Shown in pieces: positions 43,970 to 56,272 of a stretch of DNA of 64,000 nucleotides. The DNA comes from Euglena gracilis. Its lineage: Eukaryota; Euglenida; Euglenophyceae; Euglenales. The DNA is taken from positions 4,392,714-4,456,713 of the forward strand of contig CP154954.1 of assembly GCA_039621445.1 (NCBI GenBank), given 5' to 3'. The notes beneath the pieces are model-generated. The model did no database searches. It had not been told where the DNA came from and saw only the letters and a program-made list of their open reading frames with translations. The stretch's first letter is position 1; each line of letters starts with the position of its first letter. Made by a program: the position numbers and the translations under genes.

Positions 43970-44257
43970 TACAGTGTCCAGCAAATCGCTGATGGTGTGG
44001 CATTGACGACCTTCCGGAATGCCAACTGTAGGCTGAACGATTGAAATTTTGTGGGATCATCCCCTTCTGACATCAATTTGGGTATCTAGAGAACCTGAAT
44101 TCAAAATGGACCTAAAACCCAATTATTGTGTCGCGCATACCTCAACGGTTACAATGAAACCATTGGTGGGGCGGGAGTCATCTGTCTCATCCATGACAAT
44201 AGCCACATAAAAATGTCCATCAACAAGGCACATATGGCATAAAGTCAGGCCCCCTTA

Positions 44258-44500
44258 CCCAGGTAAGGGGTGGGTAAGGGGTGGGTAAGGGGTGGGTAAG
44301 GGGTGGGTAAGGGGTGGGTAAGGGGTGGGTAAGGGGTGGGTAAGGGGTGGGTAAGGGGTGGGTAAGGGGGGGGGAAGGGGTGGGTAAGGGGTGGGTAAGG
44401 GGTGGGTAAGGGGTGGGTAAGGGGGGGGGGTAGGGGGGGGTAGGGGGGGGGGTAAGGGGTGGGTAAGGGGGGGGTAAGGGGTGGGTGTTGGGGGTTGAGA
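44258..44500. repeat. (TAAGGGGTGGG)n minisatellite, array 1
   Basis: About 20 units of an 11-bp repeat with occasional G-run variants. Each unit has two G tracts, so quadruplex formation is likely on the plus strand. Confidence 0.95.
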
Positions 44501-44599
44501 ATGAAGTGTATGGGGATGTTGTTTATTATGTTTGTTGACAAAATCCGCTCTTTGCCCTCAAAATCTGCCAAAGACGAGGATGAGGTTTATTTTTTTGCC

Positions 44600-44655
44600 G
44601 GGGGGGGTCCGGGGGGGGGGGGGGGGGGGCGGGAGCCCCCCCCCCGGGCAGTGCA
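44600..44655. repeat. G-run/C-run hairpin
   Basis: GGTCC followed by about 20 G, then CGGGAGCCCCCCCCCCGGG. It separates the two TAAGGGGTGGG arrays. Confidence 0.6.
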
Positions 44656-44727
44656 GCAGTTCAATGGGTCCCGCTACTTGCCATCAAAATGATGCATCCG
44701 AAAATTTTTTTGTCCCACATGACTTGG

Positions 44728-44970
44728 GGTAAGGGGTGGGTAAGGGGTGGGTAAGGGGTGGGTAAGGGGGGGGGTAAGGGGTGGGTAAGGGGGGGGGGGT
44801 AAGGGGTGGGGAAGGGGTGGGTAAGGGGTGGGTAAGGGGTGGGTAAGGGGTGGGTAAGGGGTGGGTAAGGGGTGGGTAAGGGGTGGGTAAGGGGGGGGTA
44901 AGGGGTGGGTAAGGGGTGGGTAAGGGGTGGGTAAGGGGTGGGTAAGGGGTAAGGGGGTGGTAAGGGGGCT
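44728..44970. repeat. (TAAGGGGTGGG)n minisatellite, array 2
   Basis: Second array of the same 11-bp unit, same orientation, about 220 bp after the first. Confidence 0.95.
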
Positions 44971-45114
44971 TCACTTTGTGCCATGACTCATATATATATA
45001 CACACACAAATATATATGTGTATACATATATATATACATATATACATACATATATACAGTACATATATACATACAGAAATACATGTATATGCATATATAC
45101 ATATACATTATGTA

Positions 45115-45850
45115 CAGTGTGGCAAGTAAATTTTCAGACCCAAATGCCAAATAAATTTTCAGACCCTGAAAAAAAATCAAAAAAAATGATGGCACCCCAC
45201 ACTCCACAGTATCATCCAGAATTGAGAGCACTGGTGGAGTGGTGCTTTGGCAGGCGATTGTGACTGCTAAGTGCCCAATGGCGACACCGTGGTATTGCAG
45301 AACAACAAAAATACAATTTGGCACCGAGTGTTATGGATGTAAAATTTGCTGTTGCACAGACTTGCACAAACAAAACGGGGACAATGAAATGGACCGCCTT
45401 TGGCGAATTTCAATGGACTTCTCACGCACAAAACTTTGGTGAAACTGGTATGCCCATCCACTGTGAACGTCCAACAAAACGCAATTTGCGAGCCCAGACG
45501 GAAAAAATGACTGGGGAGCCCATTTCCAGCTGTCAACCCCTCTCACCCCACCCAGACAGGCAATTGTGCACGGAGCAAGCCTGCTTCTATCTAGACTGCA
45601 GTGAATGCGGTTTGCAAAATCCGTCCTTTTCCAAAATGATGTGTCCAAACGGTCTTCGGTGGTGCTATCGGGCACAGCAGTCACAATCGCCTGTCAAAGC
45701 ACCACTCCACCAGTGCTCTCAACTCTGGGAGGCGTCTGGGAGGCGATTGGGGATGGCACTGTGGAGTGTGGGGTGCCATCATTTTTTTTATTTTTTCAGG
45801 GTTTGAAAATTTACTTGGCACTTGGGTCTGAAAATTTACTTGCCACACTG
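45115..45850. mobile_element. family H Tc1/mariner-type element with long inverted repeats
   Basis: Starts TA|CAGTGTGGCAAGTAAA and ends TTTACTTGCCACACTG|TA, that is, a TA target duplication with CAGTG termini. The inverted repeats extend about 170-190 bp and each holds two copies of the subterminal unit AAGTAAATTTTCAGACCC, the IR/DR layout of many Tc1 elements. The 736-bp interior has no intact transposase, so it is non-autonomous. It is inserted in a TATA microsatellite. Confidence 0.85.
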
Positions 45851-45945
45851 TATATATATATATATATATACGTATATAAACACATATATACATATACATA
45901 TATATACACATATACATATGTACACATATGTACACATATGTACGC
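45851..45945. repeat. TATATA/TACACA microsatellite
   Basis: TA-rich tract flanking the right end of the Tc1-type element; part of the microsatellite into which it inserted. Confidence 0.8.
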
Positions 45946-46093
45946 AGTAGGCATGGGGGGGTACCTCCCAAGAAAAAATGTGAAGGATCCACTGGAGGTC
46001 CGTACAACGTGCGTGTTGCCATGTTGCCTGTCCCATTTGGTGGCATCGTAACGTAAAATGTGCTCCTGCATGTCCGCAGAGCATTTCTGCACA

Positions 46094-46345
46094 ATGCCAC
46101 CCAAGCGATCCAGCCCTGTGCATGATGCTCAGCGGGCCCGGATTTGGGCTTCCTTTTGTGGTGGCTCCAGCTATGGGGCCATCGCCACTGCCGAGCGCCT
46201 CGGCCGCAGCACCGTGCAGTCCATTTTCAAGCAGATTCGGGATTCGGGACAAGTCGCTGCACGGACTGGTGGTGGGCATCCCCGTGCGTATCACAGAGGT
46301 GTGCTTTCCCATCTTTTTGATAGGCGAATGCTTGCTCAGGTACAA
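46094..46345 (+). pseudogene. Tc1-like transposase, N-terminal fragment
   Basis: From ATG the frame reads MPPKRSSPVHDAQRARIWAS, then FCGGSSYGAIATAERLGRST and VQSIFKQIRDSGQVAARTGG, then GHPR. The R...G.SY..IA...GRS.STV..I.....G....R.GGG.PR pattern is the helix-turn-helix DNA-binding region of Tc1 transposases, ending in their typical GRPR-like turn. The catalytic DDE part is absent: sequence dissolves into TACATA repeats after 46345. GC-rich codons resemble host genes. Confidence 0.65.
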
Positions 46346-46432
46346 AAACACACCTCACCAACAAACATCATATACATATACATATACACACACACACATA
46401 TATATATACACACATACATACATACATATGTA

Positions 46433-46730
46433 TATATATGGCAGCTCCCAACTATATGGCCCCCCAGGGGGGGGGCATATAGTTGGGAGAGGGGGGGGGA
46501 TGGAGTTTGTTGCGTTAATGATGGAGTGGGGTTAGGTGCGCGACTTAGGCTTAGGGTTAGGCCTAACTTGTACACCGAACACCCGTCTAAAAGTTAGGCC
46601 TAACCCTAACCCTAAATTGCGCACCTAGCCCTATTCCGTCATTAACACAAAAAAAATCATCTTGACCCCCCCTCCCAACTATATGCACCCCCCCTGGGGG
46701 GGGCCATATAGTTGGGAGCTGCCATATATA
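46433..46730. mobile_element. family G hairpin element with telomere-like units, copy 2
   Basis: Perfect 30-bp outer inverted repeats (46433-46462 with 46701-46730, containing GGCAGCTCCCAACTATATGG). Each end can itself fold as a hairpin. The centre is a near-perfect 24-bp inverted repeat (46517-46540 with 46620-46643) flanking CTTAGGGTTAGGCCTAAC and its inverse. It is inserted in a TA microsatellite, like the copy at 10.5 kb. No ORF. Confidence 0.88.
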
Positions 46731-46824
46731 CATACATACATATACATATATAATATATATATATATATATGTATATCTTTGTATATATCTATATCTATAT
46801 ATATATATCTATATATATAGATAT

Positions 46825-46861
<37 letters not shown>

Positions 46862-46879
46862 TATATATATATATATATA
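46731..46879. repeat. (TA)n / TATC microsatellite
   Basis: TATA and TATAGATA repeats between the family G element and the second Tc1-type copy. Confidence 0.9.
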
Positions 46880-47487
46880 CAGTGTGGCAAATAAATTTTC
46901 AGAGACTCCACGGAACCCATCCCAAATGCCTCCCAGAGCTGAGAGCACTAGTGGAGCGGTGTTTTGACAGGTGATAGTGACTGCCCAGTGCCTGGTGGCA
47001 CCACTGCAGTGTTGCAGGACAGCAGAAATACAATTTGGCTCCGAGCGATATAGATGTAAAATTTGCTGTTGCACAGACTTGCACAAACAGAACGGGGACA
47101 ATGAAATGGATCGCCTTTGGTGAATTTCAATGGACCTCTCTCACATGATGTTCTGGTGAAACTGTTGACACTATCCACTGGAACATCCCAGAAGGGAAAA
47201 AATGACTGGGGAGCCCATTTCAAGCTGTCAACCCCTGTCACCCCGTCCGGACAGGGAATTGTACACGGAATGTTCTTGATACGCTGGAGCAATCCTGATT
47301 GCAGTGAATGCGGTATTGCAAAAGCCGTCCTTTTCCAAAATGATGTTGCCAAAAGGTCTTTGGTGGCGCCACCAGGCACTGGGCAGTCACTATCACCTGT
47401 CAAAACACCACTCCACCAGTGCTCTCAGATCTGGGAGGCAATTGGGATGGGTTCTGGGGAGGATGGGGTGCCATCTTTTTTTTTAAA
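46880..47487. mobile_element. family H Tc1-type element, right end missing
   Basis: Begins TA|CAGTGTGGCAAATAAA, and the interior closely matches the element at 45115-45850 over most of its length, including the inner inverted repeat around GTGACTGCCCAGTGCC and GGCAGTCAC. It stops near GGTGCCATCTTTTTTTT and lacks the terminal CAGTG. Confidence 0.8.
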
Positions 47488-47489
47488 TT

Positions 47490-47900
47490 GGGGGGGGCTG
47501 TTATTTTGGGGGTCCTGTGGAGTCCTGGGGGGAAGGGTCCTGGGGCGGTAGATTTTGGGGGAGGGGGAAACAGGCCTCACCCGAAAAACCCGAAAAGAAA
47601 ACTTTTTTCCATTGAAGGGTGGAGTGGGTGAAAAAAAATACACACATATTGTGGGGGTGTCGGGGTACAAACAAAAAACTGTGGGATTTGTGGGAGGGCT
47701 GGGGGAGTGGGGGGGAAAATACTTTTTATGACTTTGATGACGGGTTTCGGGGGGGGGGGGGACAATCTCTCTTTTTTTGCGGGTGGAAGTGTGGGGGATG
47801 TGGGGGGAAAAACCCCAAAAAATGAGGGTCCTGGGGGGGGGGGTCGGGGGGCATAACTCAACACAAAAACCCCAAAATCTCAAAAACTTCCGCGTGTAGT
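47490..47900. repeat. low-complexity G-rich tract
   Basis: Repeated GTCCTGGGG, TGTGGGGG and G-run sequence (47500-47860) that reads as Pro-rich frames on the minus strand. No splice framework; not considered coding. Confidence 0.6.
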
Positions 47901-48022
47901 GATGTTATTTTTAAGACCAGTGTTGGGGGTAACCCCTCCAGCAGCGGGCACCGAAGACGTCCGGAACTGCATGGCGAGTGCGTCCTGGGGGATAATGAAA
48001 TTTGAGAAAAGGCTTTCCTAAC

Positions 48023-48136
48023 CTTTGGTCCTTTGGTTTCAGCAGCACCACATTTAGGAACAGCGACAACCCAATGACCACCAGCGCATAGCTCAAATCA
48101 CTTGGGAGAGGGATGGCCATCGCGTTGGAAGATGTC
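48023..48136 (-). CDS. exon encoding an N-terminal membrane segment
   Basis: After CCTTTTCACAG there is ATG (48120-48118) and MAIPLPSDLSYALVVIGLSL, then FLNVVLLKPKDQR, with donor CAAAG|GTTAGG. ALVVIGLSLFLNVVLL is a transmembrane helix followed by Lys/Arg, as at the start of small microsomal enzymes such as MAPEG proteins. That identity is only a guess; the expected second exon (F-N-C...R-A-H-x-N-x-x-E) was not found. Confidence 0.5.
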
Positions 48137-48139
48137 CTG

Positions 48140-50000
48140 TGAAAAGGTGGAGCGGAATTTTCCATTTCAAAAAGAAACCGGTTCTGATGCATGACCTTCA
48201 TCAAGGCCATTTTACCGCACGTGTCCTTGATCCAGGCCACTTTGATTCAAGAGTCTTTTTGCCATTTTGCCCCAACCATCCTCGTTCAAGGCCACTTTGA
48301 CCAACAATAGGCTGAACCCCCTCCCCCATCCGTCACAGCAACTGGAGGCCAAAGTTTTGACCACGACAGGGTAGGCCTTCAAAAAGACTTTGATATGACT
48401 GACGGGACCAGTCAAAATTTGCTAATCCCGTGCGGGGTGGTGACTTCCAGGACCGCTCATTCTGCCCGTAAAATGTCGAATGCCAATGCTCCGCGCCATT
48501 TTTTCCGACGTGTAAATCTTTCAATGAGATTCTTTTGAGACACATCCCAGAAAAATGACTTAGCGAAAATTGGGTGTGAAAACAGCCTCTCGATTTGCTT
48601 GGGGGCTACGTAGCGATGGAATTAGGAAAATGGGCAGATCGGTATTTGTTCGGCAAACCACCCCACAGCCACAATGAAGCAGGAGGAACTATTTAGAGCC
48701 TCGGAAATACTGGCGACAACGCACCAGACTTGACCAATTGTGACCGTCCTCAATGAATGGGTTTCACACCCATCATACTGAACCACCACCCAAGTTGTTT
48801 TTCATGACAATGAAAACTTCCTCCATTGACTGAGGGGGTGAAGAAATTGGAAATGGGATGATGGTTGTGAGGGCAGGGAAGCCAAGTGGGTTGTGAATGG
48901 CCAGCACAGCATGTGGGAAATCGAAGGGCAAAATCCCAAGCACGGATTTCCATGTCATAAACCAGGTGCGACTGTGTCGGAATGTTGCCAAAAATGTTGT
49001 CACACAAGAAAGACACGCAGAGCAGACAATTGGACGGCAGTTCGGTGTTGAATCGGGGCGTTGCTTGACGACAGCCATGGGAGGGGGGTCCAGCTCAGAG
49101 GCTGGAAAATTTGGGCTGGTTGGGAAAAAAGTCTGCAGCTTGACTCCCTTTTTCTCTCTGCCATAAGGTCACCCTGGCTAAACCGGTGCCCGGCTGGGGA
49201 ACTAACCATGCAAAAATACCAAATGTGCAGAAATTGGCCCAAAGCCTACAATTATTTCCCATTTTTGGCCCATTTTTGAACCTAGAAAAGCAAAAAAAAG
49301 CTGTCACGCCTGAAAAAGCCGCCACACCTGAAGGGCTGAAAAATTGAAGGCTGGATAATAAAATAAAAAGAACTCATGGGAGGGGGAGGAGGGAAGGGAG
49401 TCCCAGGCTGGAATCAAGCTGCTGGCTGGCTGACCCCCCCCATGGGGGGACGGGTGCCCTCCGGCTTAAGGGACGCCCTGTCTGAATGGAAAGTTCATGC
49501 AACAAAGGGCTAGTGAGAGGTTTCATGGAGAGAAAGACGGCACAGGACTCACAGCGATTCAGGGACATGATTCCCAGGCAGGATTTGGAGGAGGGGCCAA
49601 TGTATCACCAAAAATAGCGGGGTTTTTTTTGCCTACCCTGGCATCCCCAAATCCTCGGCATCCTCAACTAGTGGGGTCTCATTATCTGGTCCAAATTGTA
49701 TCCCATCTGTGAACGCCTTGAACGGGAATGGCTCGGTGCATCAGGGTTTTATTTTGTTCCGCCCACAAGAGTGTTAGCAAGAAGACCCGATGAAAAACAG
49801 AAACACTTTTAACAAAATACTTTTTTGTCCAAAAATAGGCAGCAACAAATTGAGCAAAAAAACATGCAAGGGAAATGCAAAGTCAACAAAAAGGTCAACT
49901 TGTGAGAAAACTTCTTAAATTACAAACCACTGAAGAAAAAAAAAGCCGACACAAAAAGTTTGGGGAATATCATATCAAAGCTTTTTTTTTCTTCTTATCA
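48140..50000. other. interval with overlapping open frames but no resolved gene
   Basis: 48750-49080 on the minus strand is open in two frames (for example CDNIFGNIPTQSHLVYDMEI), and the plus strand is partly open. No phase-consistent exon set could be chosen. The rest is AT-rich noncoding sequence. Confidence 0.2.
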
Positions 50001-50024
50001 GAAGAAGAGTCATGGCCAGTTTTC

Positions 50025-50340
50025 CCCCCAAAACCCCCCAGGACTCCACCCCCCCAGGACCCCCCAGGACCCCCCCAGCACCCCCCCAGGACCCCCCCAG
50101 GACCCCCCAGGACCCCCCCAAGACCCACTGGGGGGCGGTACCCAGATGACCCACTGACCGTGGAGTTTTGGGCGCCTTCGGCGCCCGCTACCGGGGGGGG
50201 GGGGCGCCCGCCCCGCCCCCCCCCCCCGGACCCCCGCGGGCTTCAAAATAACCTCATCTTGTGCTGCAAAAAATTTTGCCAAAAAGTTGCGGGACCCCCC
50301 CCCCAGGACCCCCCCAGGACACCCCCAGGACAGAGTCCTG
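50025..50340. repeat. (CCAGGACCCCC)n tract with GGCGCC hairpin
   Basis: About twelve CAGGACCCCCC-type units (50036-50130), then GGGCGCCTTCGGCGCCC (50169-50185), a G-run/C-run pair, and a second short block of the same units (50296-50335). It reads as Pro-rich frames that are not genes. Confidence 0.85.
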
Positions 50341-50878
50341 GGGGGGGGGGCAAACTGGCCATAAGTGCAGAAGAAGTCCTGATCACGGTCAGGTTGGTGA
50401 TAAGAGCAGGTTAACGGAAGGAGATTGGCAGCCTGGACTCACTGCGCAAAATTACATGTAGCCACAACAAGGTGAGCACAGCCCCGAAGTCCTGTAAAGG
50501 AACCTTCGATGATGGAATGTGGTGATCGGACATACAGGTGTGGATAATGGTAATGTTTATTCAGCCATATTTCATATGCAATTTTGAAATAAGCATGGTA
50601 ATGATATACTTGTTAGCGCTGATGGCACAAAACTTCTCCCAAGAAACCGTCTGAACATGAACAATGTGCCTTAAAAAATAATAATAACTTGCTACAAACC
50701 CTTGCCCTCAGGCAATTTGAGCACTTTTCGGGGGGGGGGGTACCTCATTCGATAAAAAAACCTTAGAAAATAGCCTGAGTTCTCTGGGCAAGTCCGAACC
50801 ATGATGGACCATGGTGATAGCATATACAAACCACGAAGAGGAGGGAAACCATTGGCCGAGCAGTGCAGCAGGGAGAAG

Positions 50879-50986
50879 AAGCATGGGACGGAGTTATCGC
50901 CGGACGTTGGCGCTCAGCATGGCCTGATACTTGTCCGCAGGGCAACGCTGGGGACGTTCAGACGGATGCCCGCCAAATGGGTTTGT
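50879..50986 (+). CDS. possible plus-strand exon
   Basis: Reads H-G-T-E-L-S-P-D-V-G-A-Q-H-G-L-I-L-V-R-R, then ATLGTFRRMPAKW, with donor TGG|GTTTGT and an AAGAAG before it. No partner exon identified. Confidence 0.3.
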
Positions 50987-51789
50987 AGACGGGGGGAATG
51001 GTTGACTAACACACACCTTTTTCCAAGAACAACATCAAGAAATATGAACAAAAGAGTGTCTTGAACTTTTCAGAACTGTCCAAAAACCAAAGAAAAAGAA
51101 AAAATGGCAAGCCAGACAGAAAGCGCGGTGGAAACTTGAATTCTTCCCAAACTAATTTTCCTTCATTCATTAATGAAATGCAAATATATGCAACTGGGCA
51201 ACTTCAGGTTGTCTGGGGATTTTGGTGGAAGGATGAATTGCATTATTCCATTTCCCAAATATTCTTTCACAAATTAAATATTTCATTAAAAATGCAAAAA
51301 TAGGAAAATAAATGCAAAGTATGTAAATTGTGCATACCCCTCCTGCTTTACAGGTCCGGCAGCAGAAATCCTGGACTCCAAATAATTCAACGAGCATGAA
51401 GGTTGAGGTACAGTTTCCAGATGGGTGGTGGACAGGTTCAACTCGGATAATATCTATATTGGACACACACGACGGCAGGGGTCCACACATAAAAAAAATG
51501 TGTGTGGCAGGATAAATCGCAGAAAAGAAAAATACCAGCCATCTGTGTACCTGCAATATCATTTTATTTGACAATCGTCGCTTGGCAATGGGACCGTTAA
51601 TCAGCTTCCGGAACTGTTACTGAGGCTTTCGATATTGTGTCTCAATGTCGACACGTGGGTTGACGTTTGCAGAATTTGTGTTTGTCAGTCCTTTCACCCA
51701 CCTGCTTCCCCCTCCAGTGAAATCTTCAACCTTTAACGCCACCCCCCCCCTCCCCCCAGGCCAAAACACCACCTCTGGCCACCTTGCCC

Positions 51790-51915
51790 TGGCCGGCAGG
51801 CGTCACCCGAGGGCCGCGCACGGCCGCCGAGACGGCAAACGACTTGGCCGGCGTGGGCCGCTTGGGCGGAGCCGGAGCGGCCGCTGTGGCCCGGATGGTG
51901 GCGGGGCTGGTGGGT
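51790..51915. CDS. GC-rich exon, strand unresolved
   Basis: Plus strand: GGCCGGCAG, then V-T-R-G-P-R-T-A-A-E-T-A-N-D-L-A-G-V-G and GAAAVARMVAGL, donor CTG|GTGGGT (51800-51909, phase 0 end). Minus strand: CCACCAG, then A-T-I-R-A-T-A-A-A-P-A-P-P-K-R-P-T-P-A-K, then SFAVSAA and GTGCGC. Third-position GC is high either way. One of the two is probably real. Confidence 0.45.
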
Positions 51916-52560
51916 GGGCGGGCAGACCCCCATACACATACCCAGCACCACCCCATCCCCCGCCCGAGGAACTCGCATCCGACTGGTTCGGGGCACCGGG
52001 GACCCGGCCAACTTTTGAGAATAAAAGGTTGGCCAACCCAGACAGGTTCACAGGCATGAGAGTTTACTTGGGGGGGGGGGGGTAAATGGTATGGGAGGGT
52101 ATAGGTTCATTATGAAAGCATTGAGGCATCAAATACTGGTCTCATATATATTGTATGGGAGGTGGCGGACATGGAAAAGCATGTGGGTTGGACGGTGTGG
52201 AGTAAGCATCGCAAGAGGAGACTCGCAAGGTCTTCTCCCCAAACGTCCTCCAGGAGACTTGAGACTTGAACCTCCTCGTGTGGAGCTCGGACCCCGAGCC
52301 TCGAGGGAACCTGTCCAATGGCCGCTGCGAAGGAGGACGGCAAACCCCTGCAAAACACTCAAAAAAATATCTGCAAACCCTACAAGGTCGGTTAGTGACA
52401 AAAACAGGCAGAGGACATGCACAAAGAAAAAAAGAACCCCCCACAAAAAAAGCAGCACAAATGTTGCGAAACAGAAACACAAAAAAGAACGCTTAAAAAC
52501 AAAAAAAATATGTTCATTGAAAAAAAAGTTTTTGTGTTCCCTCTTCGATAAGAGTCCTGC

Positions 52561-52766
52561 TCAGCCCCGGGCGGGGGTTCCCGGCAGGTCTGGGACGTCG
52601 CCGGCCGCGGCGGGCAGCGGCTGCCGGGGCACGCCCTCCGCCGCTGCCACGCCCAGCAGCGTGGCGAGCGGGTGGCCCGCGCCGAGGTACTCCTCTGCGG
52701 CGGCGTGGGAGAGGGCGAACGCCCCCGGTGTGGGCTGCTGGGGGCGGGAGGGCCCGCGATGAAATG
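52561..52766 (-). CDS. Ala-rich helical protein gene: terminal exon
   Basis: Strong acceptor (TTTTTTACCTCCAG), then F-H-R-G-P-S-R-P-Q-Q-P-T-P-G-A-F-A-L-S-H, then AAAEEYLGAGHPLATLLGVA, and ending PDLPGTPARG with TGA at 52563-52561. Two leading bases complete the codon left open at 53199. Clear helix followed by a Pro-rich tail. No AATAAA is visible downstream. Confidence 0.72.
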
Positions 52767-53198
52767 CTGGAGGTAAAAAAAATAAGAAAAATATATAAAA
52801 TAATACAAAAATAAAAAATAAATTCAAAAATTCTAGGGTATAAAAGTAGGTATTACAAAAGCCGAAGGATAAAAAAAAGGCTGGGTATAAAAAATAAGCC
52901 CGGGCTAAAAAAAAATTCGGGGAACAAAAGGTTGGACGCCCCCGGCAGTTACCCCTGGAACAAGTGGGTACCTGCCTTCCCCCAGCCCAGCCAGGAGACT
53001 GGGACACCGTCTGCAGACAAGCCAGCTAGGTTTTGGAGGCAGGAGGCAGTTTCCCGAGGGGGGGGGATTGTTGAAGCACTGGAAACTATGGAGTCGGTGG
53101 GTAGAGTGAAGGACACGTTGAATGCAGGGAAGGCACACATCACCTTGAACACATCCGTGGCGGGCAGAGGCCAGCGGCGTCGCCAGCCCCGAAAACAC

Positions 53199-53278
53199 TC
53201 GCCCCTCCCGGTCGGACTGCCAGCACATAGTGGGCCGCAATCACCTCCGCCGCCAGCAGCAGGGCTGTACGGAAAGTC
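53199..53278 (-). CDS. Ala-rich helical protein gene: exon
   Basis: Acceptor CTTTCCCACCAG, then T-F-R-T-A-L-L-L-A-A-E-V-I-A-A-H-Y-V-L-A and VRPGGA, donor GCGA|GTGTTT. The single leading base completes the codon from 56214 (GGG), and its own end fits 52766. Hydrophobic helix, possibly buried. Confidence 0.65.
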
Positions 53279-53299
53279 CTGGTGGGAAAGAACGGAGAT

Positions 53300-53420
53300 C
53301 TCCCCACCACGATGGGGGTCACCAGGGCACACATACACATACAAATTCATGTTCATATACATATACGCATGTGTATGTGTATATGTATCAGAAATATAAT
53401 CATAAACATTTACATATGCA
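53300..53420. repeat. TATACA/CATATA tract with inverted copy of the 54-55 kb spacer
   Basis: CATACACATACAAATTC, then GTATATGTATCAGAAATATA (53383-53402), which is the inverse of the spacer that recurs at 54636 and 55096. Confidence 0.6.
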
Positions 53421-54095
53421 TAAACATGCCAGTTTGGGCCATTTTTAGGCTGTATCAGCTATTACTCACCGTTGAAAAATCATTTTACAACCAAAAGAGG
53501 AAAGCCAAAATGGAAAAAGTGGTCGATGTTTGCCCCAAATGGCCAAAGCAGGACCAACAGTGGCCAAAAAGTGGCCTAAAATGGCCTAAAAACAAGACCG
53601 TGGCCAAAAAAAATATAATATACAAATCCGCACAATTACGTGCCCAGGAAAATTTGGCTGAAAAATATGCGGAAATGCATAAAATGGGTAAATATATGGC
53701 TCAAACCCATTTTTTTTTGGCTATTTAGGATCAATTTGTGTCGGAGAAATGTTCCAAATATGGTAGATGGTAGCTTTTCATTTTGGGCCATTTCAGTTGT
53801 CAGCCACTGAGGCAATGATTCACGATGCACTGATGCACTGATTCACTGATGCACACACCAATTCAAAAAAAAAAAACTTTCCAAAAATGTGTTGCATTTC
53901 CAATACGCACTAACGACTGGTCTGTGGCGCATAAAAGCCCAAAATAACCAGTATTAGTGCATATTTAAGGGGGGCCTGTGTATATTTTGGCGGGATGGGG
54001 AACATTAGGGTAGTGCCTGCAGTGTATGTATCTGCATGTGTATCTACATGTGTACCTGTGTGTGTACACACATATGGAATTGTTTATGTATATGT

Positions 54096-55440
<1,345 letters not shown>

Positions 55441-55570
55441 AATGACCCAAAATTACCACAAATCAATCGAAAATGCTTGAAGATGGCCAAAAATGGTGGA
55501 TAATATCCCCAAATGGCACAAAACATGGCCCTGTTTTGGGGAAATAACACATTTTCCACATAATTTTTTT

Positions 55571-55610
55571 GTATATATATATATATATATATAAAATATA
55601 TATACAAAAA
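55571..55610. repeat. (TA)n microsatellite
   Basis: Short TA run followed by its inverse around AAAATATATATAC. Confidence 0.85.
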
Positions 55611-55684
55611 ATGTAAATGCAAAGAAGGGAAAAAAAAAAATTAAGGGGGGGACATTTTAGGGGGCTTTTCCGGCCGGGGCAAAT

Positions 55685-55713
55685 AGAGAGGAGAGAGAGA
55701 TATAGATATAGAG

Positions 55714-55748
<35 letters not shown>

Positions 55749-55879
55749 TAGAGAGATATATATATATATAGATATAGATATAGAGAGAGAGATAGAGAGA
55801 GATATATATATAGATATATATATATAGATATATATATATAGAGATATATATATATAGATATATATATATAGATATATAG

Positions 55880-55912
<33 letters not shown>

Positions 55913-55955
55913 CATATACATATATATACATATATATACATATATATATATATTT
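55685..55955. repeat. (GA)n / (TA)n compound microsatellite
   Basis: GAGAGA and GATATA repeats grading into TATATACATA. Confidence 0.95.
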
Positions 55956-56213
55956 GCCCAAAAAGGAAGGAAAAGCCCCCCAAAAATGTAAAAAAAAACA
56001 AAATTTGCCCAAAAATATAATATGAAATATGAATGGTCAATATACTGAAACAAAAAACTTCTGCAAAAACTCAAAACATGCGCTTAGTGTGCGCAAAATA
56101 TGAGAAATATCCGTTTGTGCGCTTATTGTGCGCAAAAAAAAAGTCAAGTACGTGTGAAATATGCGAAACTTGCGCAAAATATGTACCCAGCATATACCCC
56201 TCCCCAGCACCAC

Positions 56214-56272
56214 CCGAAGAGTTTTGCCCTGGCCAGCCGCTGCAGCACGTCCTCCGGGTCCTCATCGGGCTC
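56214..56272 (-). CDS. Ala-rich helical protein gene: 59-nt exon
   Basis: Acceptor CCTAAACAG, E-P-D-E-D-P-E-D-V-L-Q-R-L-A-R-A-K-L-F, donor CGG|GTGGTG. Phase 0 entry matches 56850 and phase 2 exit matches 53278. Acidic cap followed by a basic amphipathic helix. Confidence 0.7.

Noticed and set aside
47425-47883. Pro-rich 152-codon ORF on the minus strand
   Set aside because: It translates GTGGGGG/GTCCTGGGG low-complexity sequence; no splice framework and no conserved features.
48023-48136. Naming the membrane exon as a microsomal glutathione S-transferase
   Set aside because: Only an N-terminal helix and basic flank are visible; the family's diagnostic second exon was not found.
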